The notes under the pieces were generated by a model, which worked only from the letters and a program-made list of their open reading frames with translations, had not been told where the DNA came from and did no database searches. From positions 8,549,415 through 8,613,414 of the forward strand of contig NZ_CP075691.1 in the NCBI RefSeq assembly GCF_020026305.1: a stretch of DNA of 64,000 nucleotides. Direction: 5' to 3'. Below, piece after piece: positions 31,101 through 40,127 of the stretch; the first letter of the stretch is position 1; each line of letters begins with the position of its first letter. Both the position numbers and the translations under genes were made by a program. The stretch is from Streptomyces sp. 135 (lineage in GTDB: Bacteria; Actinomycetota; Actinomycetes; Streptomycetales; Streptomycetaceae).

Positions 31101-34100
31101 CACGTACGCGCCGTGGACCTCGCCCATACGCTGCAACACGGCCGCGAGGTGATGGAGGAACGCCTCGCGGTGGTCGCCGAGGACGGTGCCGCCCTCGTCC
31201 GGGCCCTGCGCGCCCACCAGGACGGCACGCCGTGCGCGGGCCTCGTCGTAGCGGGCGAGGCCGCCACGGCCCCGGGGGCGGGCACCCCCGCCGCCGACCA
31301 CCCCGCCTTCGTCCTCGCCGTGCGGTGGACGCGCGACGGCACGGCCGACTGGGACGCGCTCACCCCGGCGCAGGGCGCGCCGGGGCGCCGCATACCCGCG
31401 CCGCGCTACCCGTTCGCCCGCGAACGCTACTGGGTGCCCGCCGCCGACCGGCGGGACGAGCCCGGCACGGCCGCAGCACCCGCCCGACTCCACCCGCTCC
31501 TCGACGCCAACGAGTCCACGCTCGACGAGATCCGCTTCCGCAGGACATTCCTGCCCGCCGAGCCCCTCGTACGCGACCACGTCATCGAAGGCCGGACACT
31601 GCTGGCCGGAGCCGCCTGCCTGGAGATGGCGAGGGCCGCGGCCGCCCTCGCCGGGCTCGACGGAGCGCTCGGGCTGCGGGACGTGCTCTGGGGGCGGCCG
31701 GTGGCGATCGGCGACGAGCCGCGCGAGGTCTTCGTCAGCCTGACCCGGACCGGAGACGCACAGCCGGGCGGCGCGGGCGCGATCCCCGAACTGGCCTTCA
31801 CCGTATGGACCTCGGAGGACGCGGAGCGCACCGTGCATGTGCGCGGCACGGTGTCCGGCCGAGCCGCCGGGCGTGCCGTGGCAGCCGCCGTCGATCTCGA
31901 CGCGCTGCGCGAGAGCTGCCCCGAGCACCGGGACGGCGCCGCCGTCCAACGCGCCTACCGTTCCGCGCACTTCGGCTACGGACCGGCCTTCGACGTCATC
32001 GAAGAGGTCCACTTCGGCCACGGCAGCGCCCTCGTCCGCCTCACGCTGCCCGAGCCGGACGCCGCCGACGCCGGGACCGCGACGACGCTCCTGCCCCCGG
32101 CGGTGCTCGACGGCGCGCTGCGCGCCTGCCACTGGGCGGACCGGCCGCAGCCGGAACAGAGCCAGAACCTCGCCGTGCCGTTCGACCTCGGCACACTGGA
32201 AGTCCTCACGGAACGAGAGCGGTTGCCCCGCGAGTGCTACGCACTGGCCGTCCCCGCCCGCCACGCCGACGCGGCGAGCGGACCGCGCCAGTTCGACGTC
32301 AGCGTCCTGGACGCCGCGGGCGTCGAACTGGTCCGCATCGAGAACTTCGGGGGCCGCCACCTCACGGCCACGCCGCGGCAGCCGCAGGAGGCGGCGCCAG
32401 GCACCAAAGCCGGAGCCCCCTTCTTCTACGAGCAGGTCTGGCAGGACCAGGATCTCGCGCCGCGCGCCCCGGGCGGCGCCGACGCGCTGCTCGTCCTCGG
32501 GGACACCGGCGAGGTCGCCCGGAGCCTGGCCGCGCGGGCCGGTTCGCCGCGCGTCATCGACGTACGGGCGGCGACGGAGTTCGAACGGACGGGGCCCGAC
32601 CGGTACACCGTCGACCCCACCAGTCCCGCCGACTTCGAACGGCTCCTGCGGGACCTGGAGGGTGACGGCGTCCGCTCCCTCGACCTCGCCCACCTCTGGG
32701 GCCTGACCGCCCCGCAGGTCGGGCACGGACGCGACGGCGCGAGCCAGGAGGCGGGTGCCGCCCTCGACGAAGCTTTCGGGCGAGGGCTGTACTCCCTGCG
32801 CGCCCTCGTCCGCGCGCTCGACACCGTCCGGCTCCCCGGCCGGACGCGCTGCGCCTACGTCCTGGCCGAGACGGAGCACGGGCCCCGCCCCGACCAGGAA
32901 GCCGTGGCGGGCTTCGCGCTCTCCGTCCCCGGGGTCCTGCCGCGCTTCGAACTGTCCACCGTGGCCTGCGCGGACGGACTCGCCGACGACGCCTCCGCCC
33001 TGCCGGACCTGCTGGCGGCCGAACTGGCGCAAAGCGGCAGGCAGGCGGGCGTGGAGGTGCGGCACTCGGCGGCGGGCCGCCAGGTCCGGGTGCTGCGCAG
33101 GGCGGACCGGACCGCCACCGCGCCGGCCGACCGCACCGACCCGCTCAAGCGGCACGGCACCTATCTCGTCACCGGCGGGACCGGCGGCATCGGCCTGGAG
33201 CTGGCACGCCACCTGGCCGCGACGCACCAGGCCAGGCTCGTGCTGGTCAGCCGCTCGGCCGAGCGTCCCGAGGCACGCGCGGCGGAGGACGAACTCGTCG
33301 CGCTCGGCGGCGAGGTCCTGCTCGTGGCCGCCGACACCGCGGACCCGCGCGGCATGCGGACGGCGGTCGCGCGGGCCAAGGAACGCTTCGGCCACCTCGA
33401 CGGTGTCTTCCACCTCGCGGGCGCCGCCGACCAGTGCTCGGTGCTCGAAGCGGACCTCACCCGCTTCGCCGACCTGCTCGCGGTCAAGGCCCACGGCGTG
33501 CGGCTGCTCGACGCGCTCACCGCCGACGAGCCGCTCGACCTGTTCGTGGTGTTCTCCTCCATCGCCTCGGTCGTCGGGGACTTCGGCGCCTGTGCCTACG
33601 CCGCCGCCAACCGCTTCCTGGACTCCTACGCGGCGGGCCGCGCCGCCCGCGTACGCGACGGCCTGGCCTCGGGCCGCACCCTCTCGCCGGCCTGGCCGCT
33701 GTGGCGGATCGGCGGCGTGGACGCCCTGATGGGCGAGGAGGAACGCACCGGCTACCGACGCCGCACCGGTATGCGGGAGTTCACCGGCGAGGAGGGCATA
33801 TGGGCCCTGGGCCTCGCCTGGCATACCGGCCTCACCCGGCCGGTCCCGGCCATCGGCGACCCCGCCACCGTCGACCTGGCCCTGACCCCGCAGGTCGGCG
33901 AGGCGCCCGGCAAGGCCGCCGCCCCGGCCCGCGAGCGGACCGCGGCCGCCCACTGTGACGTGGCGCCGGACCCGGCGCTGCTCGGCCGGATGCGCGACCA
34001 CGTACGAGGCCTGCTCGCGGACGTGCTCGGCCTGGCGGCGGAACGCATCGACGACCACACGGCCCTGGATGCGTACGGTCTCGACTCCGTGCTGGTCATG

Positions 34101-37100
34101 GAGACCAACGAACACCTCGACAGGGACTTCCCCGGCGCGCGCGGAACCCTCCTCTTCGAGTACCGCACGGTGCACGAACTCGCGCGGTACCTGCTGAGTG
34201 AACACGCCGAGGCGGCAAGGAAGTTGTTCCCGAGCGAGATGCAGGGGTCACCCGGGACGCCTGAGACACCCGAGGCGCACGGGGCGCCGGCCGCCCCGCC
34301 CCGGGTCCCGGCCCGCGAGCTCACCGCCGGCACCGCCACCACCGACGTCGCGATCATCGGCATCAGCGGCCGCTACCCCCAGGCCCGCGACCTGACGGAG
34401 TTCTGGGAGAACCTGCGCCAGGGCCGCGACTGCGTCACCGAGGTGCCCCGCGACCGCTGGGACGCCGACGCCCACTTCGACGCCGACCACACGACCCCCG
34501 GCGCCAGCTACGGCAAGTGGGGCGGGTTCCTGGCGGACGTCGACGCCTTCGACTCGCTGTTCTTCCGCATCCCGCCGTCCCAGGCCAAGCTGATGGACCC
34601 GCAGGAACGCCTGTTCCTGGAGGCCGCCTGGTCGGCGCTGGAGAACGCGGGCTACCCGCCGTCCCGCCTGCCGCGCCCCCGCTACGGCGGCCAGGGCCGC
34701 GACGTCGGGGTCTTCGCCGGTGTCATGTGGGGCGACTACGCCCAGCTCGCCGCCGAGGAGTCCGCCAAGGGCAACCACCACACGGTCCTCGCCAACCGCT
34801 CCGCGATCGCCAACCAGGTGTCGTACTTCGGTGACTTCCGCGGCCCGAGCGTGGTCGTGGACACCGCGTGCTCGGCCTCCCTGGTCGCCCTCCACCAGGC
34901 CTGCGAGAGCGTACGCAGGGGGGAGTGCCGCTACGCCCTGGCCGGCGGGGTCAACGTGTCCGCGCACCCTCTGAAGTACGCGCACCTGAGCCGGATGCGG
35001 ATGCTCTCCACGGACGGCAACTGCCGCTCCTTCGGGGCCGGTGGCAACGGCTACGTGCCTGGTGAGGGCGTCGGCGCCGTGCTCCTCAAGCGGCTCTCGG
35101 AGGCCGTCGCCGACGGCGACCACATCCACGCCGTCATCAAGGCGACGGCGGTCAACCACGGCGGCCGCACCGGCGGCTACACCGTGCCCAACCCGCAGGC
35201 GCAGCAAGCGCTCGTCGAGGAGGCCCTGGACCGGGCGGGCATCGACCCGCGCACCATCGGCTACGTCGAGGCGCACGGCACCGGGACCGCCCTCGGCGAC
35301 CCCATCGAACACACCGCCCTCCAGCAGGCGTTCGCCGGAGCGGGCCCGGCGAGGGGCAGCATCGCCCTCGGCTCGGTGAAGTCCAACATCGGCCATCTGG
35401 AGGGCGCGGCGGGCATCGCCGGGGTCACCAAGGCCGTCCTCCAGCTCGGCCACGGCGAGCTGGTCCCCTCGCTGCACTCCGAGGAGACCAACCCGATCAT
35501 CGACTTCGACCGTTCCCCGTTCCGGGTGCAGCGCGAACTGGCCGCCTGGCCGCGGCCCGTCGCCGAGAAGGACGGGGCGCCGGTGGAACTGCCCCGGCGG
35601 GCGAGCGTCAGCTCCTTCGGCGCGGGCGGCACCAACGCGCACGTCGTCCTGGAGGAGTACCGCGCCCCGGCGGAGGGGCCCGCCACGGCGGCGGCCCCGC
35701 GCGGCCCCGAGCTGATGGTGCTCTCCGCGCGCGGCCCCGAGCGGCTGCGGGCCTACGCCGCCGCGCTCGCCGCCCACCTGCGCCGCGAGCGGCCGGGGCT
35801 CGCCGAGGTGGGGCACACCCTGCGGGCCGGACGGGAAGCCCTGCCCGAGCGCCTCGCCTTCCTGGCGTCCGACGTCACCGACGCCGCCGAGAAGTTCGCG
35901 GCGTTCGCCGACGGGGACGCGGGTCCGTGGGCGATCCTCGGCAACGCCGAACAGCACACCGCGCTCGCGGACGTGTTCACCGAAGGCGCGGGCCCGGACT
36001 TCCTGCGCACCTTGGCCGCCGACGGCGACCGCACCCGCCTCGCCCGGCTCTGGGTCTCCGGCGCCTTCGCCGACTGGAACACCCTGGACGTGGCGACGCC
36101 CGGTCCGCGCCGGACGGTGCCGCTGCCGGGCTACCCCTTCGAGCGGCCCCGGCACTGGCTGCCGGTCACCCGCACCGCGCACATGCCGGGTGAACAGCCG
36201 ACTCCCCGGAACGTGCCCCTCACCCTCGCGCCCACCGATCCGGTCGTACGCGACCACGTCGTCGCAGGCCGCCCGGTGCTGCCCGGCGTCGGCCACCTGG
36301 ACCTGGTCGTCCGTGCCCTCGGCGAGCGCACGGTGCGCGGCTTCCGTGACGTCCGCTGGACGGCGCCCGTCGAAGTGCCGGACGACGGGACCGAGCTGAC
36401 CCTCACGACCCGCCCCGAGCAGGACACCACCGAGCAGGGCACCACAGGCCACGCCACTACCGGGCACGCCGCCACCGCGCTCGGCTACCGGCTGACCGGT
36501 ACCGCCGCGACGGACGCCCCCGTGTACTCGCTCGGCCAGGTGCTCGACGCCGTACCGGACCGCCCCGCCCCCCTCGCGATCGACGCGATCAAGGCGGAGT
36601 GCCCGCACGAGACGGGCCCCGAGGAGCTCTACGCGAGGCTGCGGCGGCGCGGTCTGCCCTACGGCCCCTTCTTCCGGCGCGTCACCCAGGCGTGGACCGG
36701 CGAGCGGACCGCACTCGCCCGGCTGCGCCGCCCCGAGGCACGCCCCGGCGACACCAACCACCCGGGCCCCCTCGACCCGGGCACGCTCGACGCGGCTCTG
36801 CACCCGCTGGACCTGCTGCTCGACCACGGGACGGACACGGACGCCCGGCCGCTCCTGCCGTTCGCCGCGGACCGGGTGGAACTGCACGCCCCGGTGCCCG
36901 CCGAAGGCTGGACCCACATCCGTGACCTCGGCTCCCACCGGTTCGACGTGACCCTCACCGACGACGAGGGCCGCGTCTGCGTACGCGTCATCGGCCTGGC
37001 GCTGCGGGAGCTGAGAACGGCGCCCGGCATCGACTACCGCCCCCGCTGGACGCCCGCGCCCCCGCTCGTCACCGGGCAGGACACCACGGCGCCCCGCGCC

Positions 37101-40100
37101 GTCCTCACGCTCGCCACGCCGGAGGCCGCCCCCCTGACGGACGCCCTGGCGGACGCCTTGGCGGCGGCCCACCCCGACGCGCGTCACGTACACCTGAGCA
37201 TCGGTGCCCGCGGCCTAGACGAGCGGGAGGTTGCCGAGGCCCTGGCCGACGCCCCCCACATCGACCTGGTGTACTTCCTCGGAGTCGGCGGCCCCGACGT
37301 GCTGCCCGAGAGCGCGCGGGAGGTGCGCGAGGCCCAGGACCGGGGCGTCGTCTCCCTGTACCGCCTGGTGCGGGCCCTGCATCGCGCGGGCATGCTCGAC
37401 CGGCCCCTCGGCCTCAAGGTGCTCACCGCCGACGCGCTGCCGCTCGGCGAGGACGACCGGGTGCGTCCCGCGGCGGCCGGGCTCATCGGCTTCTGCGAGG
37501 TCGCGGCCAAGGAGTTCCCGCAGCTGAGCACGGCCTGCGTCGATGTGCGCAGCGGTGAACTCGCCGATGCGGTGGGCGCGTTCGTGGCCGAACCCGTCCG
37601 GGCCAAGGCCCGTCCCGTGTCCCTGCGAGGCGGCGTACGACGGGAGCGGCGCCTGGAAGCGGTAAGGCTGCCCGCCGCCCCGACCCGCTTCCGTGAGCGC
37701 GGGGTGTACCTCGTCATCGGCGGCCTCGGCGTGCTCGGCCGCGACACCGCCCGCCACCTGGCCCGCACCTACCGCGCCCGCCTCGTCCTGATCGGGCGCG
37801 GCGCACCCGACGAACGGCGCCGTGCTGACCTCGTCGCCCTGGAACAGCTGGGCGCCGAGGTGCTGTACGTGCCGTGCGACGCCACCGACCCGGCCGCGCT
37901 GCGGCAGGCGGTGGACGAGGCCAAGGCCCGCTTCGGCGCGCTGCACGGCGTGATCCACTCCGCGATGGTGCTGGTCGACAAGCCCATCAGGGACCTCTCC
38001 GAGGCGGAGCTGCGCAGCGCCCTGGACGCCAAGGCCGACACGGTGTGGAGCATGTTCCACGCCCTGCGCGGCGAGGCGCTCGACTTCGCGCTGCTGTACT
38101 CCTCCGCCGTCACGCTGGAGGGCAACCACGGCCAGGCCGGGTACGCGGCGGGCTGCCATGTCGCCGACGCCTGGGCCCTCGCCGCCGCGCACACCGCGCC
38201 CTACCCCGTCCGGATCGTCAACTGGGGCTACTGGCACGCGGCGGGGGACGTCCACCGGGAGCGCGTCCTGCGCCGCTTCTCCGCCGCGGGCATCCGGCCG
38301 ATCAGTGCCGAGGAGGGCATGGCCGCCGTCGAGCGGGTGCTGTCCGGCGAGCTGCCGCAGACGCTGGTGGTCAAGGCGGAGCCGGGCATCCTCGCCGGCC
38401 TCGGCGTCGACCCCGGCACCGTGCTGAGGCCCCAGCCGTGCCGGCGCCCCGTGACGGCCGCGCCCGCCGTGCCCCGCGGCGGGGCGGACACCACCGCACC
38501 GGCGGCGCCGAAGAGCGCGTCCGCGCGGACCGAGCGGCTCGCCCGGCGGCTCCTGGTCGGCGCCATGCGGAGCATGGGCGTCCTGCACCGCCCCGGCGAA
38601 CGCCACACCCGCGAGGGGCTGCGCTCCCGCCTCGGTGTCACCGCCGGGCAGGAGCGGCTGCTCGACCTGCTCGTCGACATCCTTCTGCGCGGCGGCCATC
38701 TCCGGTCCGAAGGCTCCGAGTTGGTGGTGACGGACCGGGTCGAGGAAGCGGACTTGCTGCGCTGCATCGCCCAACCCGAGGAAGCCGTACGGCAGCTGAC
38801 GGAGCGCCACCCGGAGTCGGCTCCGGTGACCACCCTGCTGCTGCGCTGCCTCGACGCGCTGCCGGACGTCCTGACCGGGAGGCGCGGCCACATGGAGGTG
38901 CTCTTCCCGGGCGGCTCCTTCGAGCTGGTGGGGGCCGTCTACGCGGGCGACCCCGTCACCGACCGGTGCAACGACCAGGTCGCCGACACCGTTCTGCGGT
39001 ACGTGGAGGAGTGCCTGCGCGTCCGGCCCGCTGAGCGCGTCCGGCTCCTCGAAGTCGGGGCGGGCACCGGCGGCACCAGCGCACGCGTACTGCGCCGGAT
39101 CGCCGAAGCGGGCCACGGCGGCCACGTCGAGTACGTCTACACCGACGTCTCCGAAGGGTTCGTGCGGCACGGCCGCAAGCGCTTCGGCGGCGAGCACCCC
39201 TTCGCGGCCTTCCGCACACTGGACATCGAACGGGAGCCGCGGGAGCAGGACATCGAGCACGGCGGCTACGACCTGGTGCTCGGCACGAACGTCCTCCACG
39301 CGACCGGGCGGATCGACCGCACCCTGGCCCACATCAAGCAACTGCTGTGCACTGACGGCGTATTGGTCATCAATGAGGGCGTCGAGCCGCGCGACCAGAT
39401 GTCGCTGATCTTCGGTCTCGCCACCGGCTGGTGGCTGTACGAGGACGCGGAGTACCGCCTGCCCGGCTCGCCCCTGCTCTCCACGGCCGCCTGGCACGAC
39501 GTCCTCACCCAGAACGGCTTCCGCGGGATCGCGGAGCACCCGAGCCCGGGCGGCGGTACGTACCAGCGCGTACTGGTGGCCACGAGCGACGGCCTGGTAC
39601 CCGAGACCACGCCCGGACCCGTCCCCGGGACCGCCCCCGAGCCGCCGCGCACGCGCGCGCCGAAGCCGCCGCGCACACCCGCGCCCCCGACCGCCGCCCC
39701 GGACCCGGCGCGCGTGGAGGAGGCCCGGGTCAGGGCGGTCTTCGCCCGGGTCCTGGAGATGCCCGAGGACCTTCTCGATCCCAAGGCGACCTTCGAGAAC
39801 TACGGCATCGACTCACTGGTGGTCCTCAGCCTGACCAAGGAGCTGGAGCGGGAGTACGGGCCGCTCCCGTCGACCCTGCTCTTCGAGCACATCACCATCG
39901 AACGCCTCGCCCGCCACCTCGCGGCCCGGCAGGACGGACCGCCCGGAGAGACCCGAGAGGCGCGGTCGGCAGAGGTGACGGAGGCGACCGGTGCCGTGGC
40001 CTGCGACCCGCCCGAGGAACCCCCGGCCGGGCTCGCGCAGATCGTCGACGGTCTCTCCGACGCGGACGTGGACCGCCTGCTCCAACAGCTCGGCGGCGTT

Positions 40101-40127
40101 CTCCAGGACCAGGAGGAGCAGCGATGA
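25101..40127 (+). CDS. three-module trans-AT PKS (KS-DH-KR-ACP)(KS-DH-KR-ACP)(KS-DH-KR-cMT-ACP), OzmN-like
   Basis: GTG 25101 follows AAGGGAAGAGGG; the frame is open further upstream, but that overlaps the AT-ER gene out of frame. About 5008 aa. Module 1: KS (Cys184, NDKDF signature, EAHGTAT), DH (His635, DGALH), KR (GGAGRLG, LRD), ACP Ser1433. Module 2: KS (Cys1695 in DTMCSS), DH with His2160 but HVIEGRTLLA (Pro lost) and DGALR (His lost), KR (GGTGGIG, no LDD), ACP Ser2996. Module 3: KS (Cys3257), DH (His3719, HVVAGRPVLP, DAALH), KR (GGLGVLG), C-methyltransferase (LLEVGAGTGG, about res 4650), ACP Ser4905. There are no AT domains. Expected output on an oxazolyl-acetyl starter is a triene with a methyl on the last double bond, as in inthomycin and oxazolomycin. 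The C-terminal tail is a likely docking helix. Its TGA overlaps the next ATG. Confidence 0.95.
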   Translation: MSAHDGTEVSGNDIAIVGMAGRFPGADSVAEFWELLRAGREGITRFSDDELAEAGIPAALRSDPAYVPAHGVLPDVDLFDTGFFEFTPAEAEVIDPQQRLFLESCHTALEDAGYDPRRYDGLISVYGGAAINTYLQQNVLPRIDQTATSDHFKVMVGNDKDFLATRVSYKLDLRGPSYSVQTACSTSLVAIHLACQGLINGECDMALAGGVTVKLPQTRGYLYEEGAILSPDGKVRTFDADAGGTVLGNGVGVVVLKLLADALDAGDTVHAVIKGTATNNDGSLKVSYAAPGKEGQAAVIAEAHAVSGTEPADVSYVEAHGTATRLGDPVEVSALTDAFRRGTRESGFCAIGSLKSNVGHLDAAAGVAGVIKTALMLRHRSLVPTLNYERPNPAIEFAATPFYVNTETKPWTGPGPLRAGVSSFGIGGTNAHAILGEPPRPEPSGPSARDEQLLVLSAKTPTALETLTDDLADHLDRNPGTDLADTAYTLAMGRRAHRHRRAVICADAAEAVRALRERTEPACATGDGEHLDEQRPFTPGAELSGRALLDAVRAAWLAGADIDWAAFYAEERRRRVPLPTYPFEGRRVWLDPEAPDAGDRTPDALHPLLGANVSTLAEHRYATTLTGGEFYLADHRVDGVPLMPAVAYLEMARAAGALSLPVGASHGPTLSRVSFERPLSFAQGPRTLHTRLTPHGDGARFTITATADDDEGGATGEPAVFARGELTAPAAPSDALTPADPAALAERCPDRLAAPELYALLRARGLDYGPAMRSLRELRRGEDQALGVLELPAASPKAGRDDAHAFVLHPSLLDGALHAVVGLLAAREDDATTYLPLALGRLEVFAPLPRHCLAHVTLTTPHGTGEKQAKADVRLLDTEGRLLAKLGDLSVRTLRGDRNRPGTALFRGAWETAEATPASLPAGPLLLLADGPARRAELTEALRAAGATDPEVVLVTPGEGFAAVDGHHFTVDPSRQADFAALLDHLAQADLTPTAVLHTWCDTGDPGEASSPASPDGGPRTVFALTKTLLERRGGHRTALLIAHRTDADGARPAEAALAGFARSTALENPRLTHRLVGLDTGTPLLPTLVTELACLDDGETETRHEGGARRARRHQRLETAPASGTAISDGGACLITGGAGRLGLAVAEHLAARAAGPLVLIGRSAPGPDAERRLAALRTAGHDITFRRADVTDEEALRTLLDAVRADHGAIRGVVHAAGTLRDAYLLHKSWEEFTDVVRPKADGALHLDRLTADDPLDFFVCFSSIAAAFGNAGQSDYAYANAFLDAFAERRRAQVAAGRRSGRTLSLGWPLWLDGGMRQDEDAVRALRHRVGLAPMATADALAALDEALRQDGGAVLVAHGEPDRIAAALAPAPARRRPSATGAAAPTGLSEAELTEWAGTFLRELLAERTKLDAAELDLRVPFDRYGIDSLIITQLNAELERHFDDLPKTLFFEYATLEELAGYFVAEHAARLGELAAPEQSPSRTENPADAAGTVTGLAPALTPTVPATTTPSERDSENDDGAVAVIGLTGRYPMADDVDEFWENLAAGRDCVTEIPADRWDHDRYFDPDPAARGRAFSKWGGFLRDVDRFDPLFFGISPREAELMDPQERLFLQNAWHVLEDAGYRRDELSGRSVGVFVGVMYGEYQLYGAADAERGGIRVTGSSFASIANRVSYTLGLNGPSIALDTMCSSSLTAIHLACESLRGAESEVAIAGGVNLSLHPYKYVFLSQGRFVSADGRCRAFGAGGTGYVPGEGVGAVLLKPLAAAVRDGDHIYGVIRGHAVNHGGRTNGYTVPSPHAQADSVRRALAGAGLGPADIGYVEAHGTGTSLGDPIEIAGLAKVFGSARTAGRLWPIGSVKSNIGHLESAAGIAGLTKVLLQFKHRRLVPSLHADELNPNIDFGRAPFAVQRETADWPAPAGASGPAPRRAGLSSFGAGGSNAHLVIEEYPAGPERTDEPVAAQRFTAPLVFPLSARDTERLSEYAGRLADFAERDHVRAVDLAHTLQHGREVMEERLAVVAEDGAALVRALRAHQDGTPCAGLVVAGEAATAPGAGTPAADHPAFVLAVRWTRDGTADWDALTPAQGAPGRRIPAPRYPFARERYWVPAADRRDEPGTAAAPARLHPLLDANESTLDEIRFRRTFLPAEPLVRDHVIEGRTLLAGAACLEMARAAAALAGLDGALGLRDVLWGRPVAIGDEPREVFVSLTRTGDAQPGGAGAIPELAFTVWTSEDAERTVHVRGTVSGRAAGRAVAAAVDLDALRESCPEHRDGAAVQRAYRSAHFGYGPAFDVIEEVHFGHGSALVRLTLPEPDAADAGTATTLLPPAVLDGALRACHWADRPQPEQSQNLAVPFDLGTLEVLTERERLPRECYALAVPARHADAASGPRQFDVSVLDAAGVELVRIENFGGRHLTATPRQPQEAAPGTKAGAPFFYEQVWQDQDLAPRAPGGADALLVLGDTGEVARSLAARAGSPRVIDVRAATEFERTGPDRYTVDPTSPADFERLLRDLEGDGVRSLDLAHLWGLTAPQVGHGRDGASQEAGAALDEAFGRGLYSLRALVRALDTVRLPGRTRCAYVLAETEHGPRPDQEAVAGFALSVPGVLPRFELSTVACADGLADDASALPDLLAAELAQSGRQAGVEVRHSAAGRQVRVLRRADRTATAPADRTDPLKRHGTYLVTGGTGGIGLELARHLAATHQARLVLVSRSAERPEARAAEDELVALGGEVLLVAADTADPRGMRTAVARAKERFGHLDGVFHLAGAADQCSVLEADLTRFADLLAVKAHGVRLLDALTADEPLDLFVVFSSIASVVGDFGACAYAAANRFLDSYAAGRAARVRDGLASGRTLSPAWPLWRIGGVDALMGEEERTGYRRRTGMREFTGEEGIWALGLAWHTGLTRPVPAIGDPATVDLALTPQVGEAPGKAAAPARERTAAAHCDVAPDPALLGRMRDHVRGLLADVLGLAAERIDDHTALDAYGLDSVLVMETNEHLDRDFPGARGTLLFEYRTVHELARYLLSEHAEAARKLFPSEMQGSPGTPETPEAHGAPAAPPRVPARELTAGTATTDVAIIGISGRYPQARDLTEFWENLRQGRDCVTEVPRDRWDADAHFDADHTTPGASYGKWGGFLADVDAFDSLFFRIPPSQAKLMDPQERLFLEAAWSALENAGYPPSRLPRPRYGGQGRDVGVFAGVMWGDYAQLAAEESAKGNHHTVLANRSAIANQVSYFGDFRGPSVVVDTACSASLVALHQACESVRRGECRYALAGGVNVSAHPLKYAHLSRMRMLSTDGNCRSFGAGGNGYVPGEGVGAVLLKRLSEAVADGDHIHAVIKATAVNHGGRTGGYTVPNPQAQQALVEEALDRAGIDPRTIGYVEAHGTGTALGDPIEHTALQQAFAGAGPARGSIALGSVKSNIGHLEGAAGIAGVTKAVLQLGHGELVPSLHSEETNPIIDFDRSPFRVQRELAAWPRPVAEKDGAPVELPRRASVSSFGAGGTNAHVVLEEYRAPAEGPATAAAPRGPELMVLSARGPERLRAYAAALAAHLRRERPGLAEVGHTLRAGREALPERLAFLASDVTDAAEKFAAFADGDAGPWAILGNAEQHTALADVFTEGAGPDFLRTLAADGDRTRLARLWVSGAFADWNTLDVATPGPRRTVPLPGYPFERPRHWLPVTRTAHMPGEQPTPRNVPLTLAPTDPVVRDHVVAGRPVLPGVGHLDLVVRALGERTVRGFRDVRWTAPVEVPDDGTELTLTTRPEQDTTEQGTTGHATTGHAATALGYRLTGTAATDAPVYSLGQVLDAVPDRPAPLAIDAIKAECPHETGPEELYARLRRRGLPYGPFFRRVTQAWTGERTALARLRRPEARPGDTNHPGPLDPGTLDAALHPLDLLLDHGTDTDARPLLPFAADRVELHAPVPAEGWTHIRDLGSHRFDVTLTDDEGRVCVRVIGLALRELRTAPGIDYRPRWTPAPPLVTGQDTTAPRAVLTLATPEAAPLTDALADALAAAHPDARHVHLSIGARGLDEREVAEALADAPHIDLVYFLGVGGPDVLPESAREVREAQDRGVVSLYRLVRALHRAGMLDRPLGLKVLTADALPLGEDDRVRPAAAGLIGFCEVAAKEFPQLSTACVDVRSGELADAVGAFVAEPVRAKARPVSLRGGVRRERRLEAVRLPAAPTRFRERGVYLVIGGLGVLGRDTARHLARTYRARLVLIGRGAPDERRRADLVALEQLGAEVLYVPCDATDPAALRQAVDEAKARFGALHGVIHSAMVLVDKPIRDLSEAELRSALDAKADTVWSMFHALRGEALDFALLYSSAVTLEGNHGQAGYAAGCHVADAWALAAAHTAPYPVRIVNWGYWHAAGDVHRERVLRRFSAAGIRPISAEEGMAAVERVLSGELPQTLVVKAEPGILAGLGVDPGTVLRPQPCRRPVTAAPAVPRGGADTTAPAAPKSASARTERLARRLLVGAMRSMGVLHRPGERHTREGLRSRLGVTAGQERLLDLLVDILLRGGHLRSEGSELVVTDRVEEADLLRCIAQPEEAVRQLTERHPESAPVTTLLLRCLDALPDVLTGRRGHMEVLFPGGSFELVGAVYAGDPVTDRCNDQVADTVLRYVEECLRVRPAERVRLLEVGAGTGGTSARVLRRIAEAGHGGHVEYVYTDVSEGFVRHGRKRFGGEHPFAAFRTLDIEREPREQDIEHGGYDLVLGTNVLHATGRIDRTLAHIKQLLCTDGVLVINEGVEPRDQMSLIFGLATGWWLYEDAEYRLPGSPLLSTAAWHDVLTQNGFRGIAEHPSPGGGTYQRVLVATSDGLVPETTPGPVPGTAPEPPRTRAPKPPRTPAPPTAAPDPARVEEARVRAVFARVLEMPEDLLDPKATFENYGIDSLVVLSLTKELEREYGPLPSTLLFEHITIERLARHLAARQDGPPGETREARSAEVTEATGAVACDPPEEPPAGLAQIVDGLSDADVDRLLQQLGGVLQDQEEQR

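Noticed and set aside
37690..38400. KR of module 3 called inactive because YAAGC lacks the usual Asn
   Set aside because: This Tyr-Ala-Ala-Gly-Cys type segment is usual in a trans-AT KR subtype that is active; the same applies to YAAGI in the first gene.
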